The notes below the pieces were generated by a model, which ran no database searches, was not told the origin of the DNA, and saw nothing but the letters and a program-made list of their open reading frames with translations. From Cristatella mucedo (taxonomy: Eukaryota > Bryozoa > Phylactolaemata > Cristatellidae): a stretch of 57,274 nt of DNA. The stretch lies in NCBI GenBank assembly GCA_009760855.2, contig WPIO01000244.1:150001-207274 (forward strand), read 5' to 3'. This document shows positions 56,851 to 57,274 of this stretch, piece by piece. Positions within the stretch are counted from its first letter, which is position 1, and each line of letters begins with the position of its first letter. The position numbers and the translations under genes were made by a program.

Positions 56851-57230
56851 CTGCAAAGCAAGTAAAAGGGCAGTTGTTGTTCGAACCGCATGTCTGTGTG
56901 TGCAAAATAGCAGCAACAACTTGTCATCTCATCGCAATAAGTACACGATTTGCAGCATCTAGTAGATACAATTACAATATTAGTTGAAATTTTTAGGTAT
57001 TTATATAGCAAGCACAGCACGATTTTTACCGATGTCTGTCGTGATTAGAAACGTACAGACAGTCCTACGGCGCTCAGTCCTCTAGCTCGCATAGCGAAAA
57101 GCTAAAGAGACGACGAATAGTGTACATCTATCCTTAGCGCCCTCGGCTAAGGATTGATAAACATTATATACATACTAAGTAGCGCACTGTTCTTCTTATC
57201 CCTAGTGTGACCGCAGTACCCATTGCAACG
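56851..57230. other. Probable intron or flank of the terminal-exon gene
   Basis: No exon recognised. The polypyrimidine tract before the acceptor lies at 56851-56870. Confidence 0.35.
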
Positions 57231-57274
57231 TAGCGTAATGTAATACATCTCCGTCTGCGACTGTACAAAGTCGC
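57231..57274 (-). mobile_element. Family B LINE tail at window edge
   Basis: The minus strand reads ...GCAGACGGAGATGTATTACATTACG, matching the family B terminus at 54725-54770. The copy continues past the window. Confidence 0.6.

Overview
This window is animal nuclear DNA. It carries intron-split genes with GT-AG splice sites, L2-like non-LTR retrotransposons with their tRNA-derived SINE partners, fragments of LTR elements and long pure microsatellites. Nothing bacterial, archaeal or viral was recognised. The microsomal glutathione transferase exons break at the positions I recall for the vertebrate gene, so the host is a metazoan. The abundance of L2-type repeats fits an invertebrate, but I cannot name the lineage from sequence alone.

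Protein genes are few, and all supported ones are on the minus strand. (1) 28438-34498 is a four-exon gene for a secreted, cysteine-rich, heavily glycosylated protein that I do not recognise. (2) 35639-37982 is a cytosolic-type HSP70 whose open frame has lost about 184 residues of the ATPase domain in frame and has a non-standard C-terminus ending at a splice donor. (3) 41810-44565 holds the first three coding exons of a microsomal glutathione S-transferase 3 (MAPEG) gene; its last exons were not found. (4) 56635-56850 is the last exon of a gene that enters from the right edge, with a tandemly duplicated 3' splice acceptor and another possible terminal exon at 56309-56558.

The rest is mostly repeats. 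Family A (L2-like LINE, about a dozen copies) ends in a short hairpin followed by TATTATT-type repeats. SINE family 1 (tRNA-like head) carries a very similar hairpin tail and was probably moved by family A. Family B is a second L2-like LINE ending in (ATTAC)n. SINE family 2 has a tRNA-like head and another tail. Single remnants include a Ty3/gypsy reverse transcriptase (about 21.2-21.8 kb) and another non-LTR reverse transcriptase (about 55.0-56.2 kb). Small LTR-like units lie near 45.6-45.9 kb and 52.1-53.2 kb.

Layout: 0-9 kb is repeats, including a 0.6-kb tandem duplication and a 30-copy 14-bp minisatellite. 9-14.5 kb is GC-rich DNA with the best-preserved family A LINE. 15-27 kb is decayed transposons. 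27-45 kb is the gene-bearing part, with LINE and SINE insertions in introns. 45-57 kb is repeats, then the terminal exons at the right edge. The genes share no obvious pathway.
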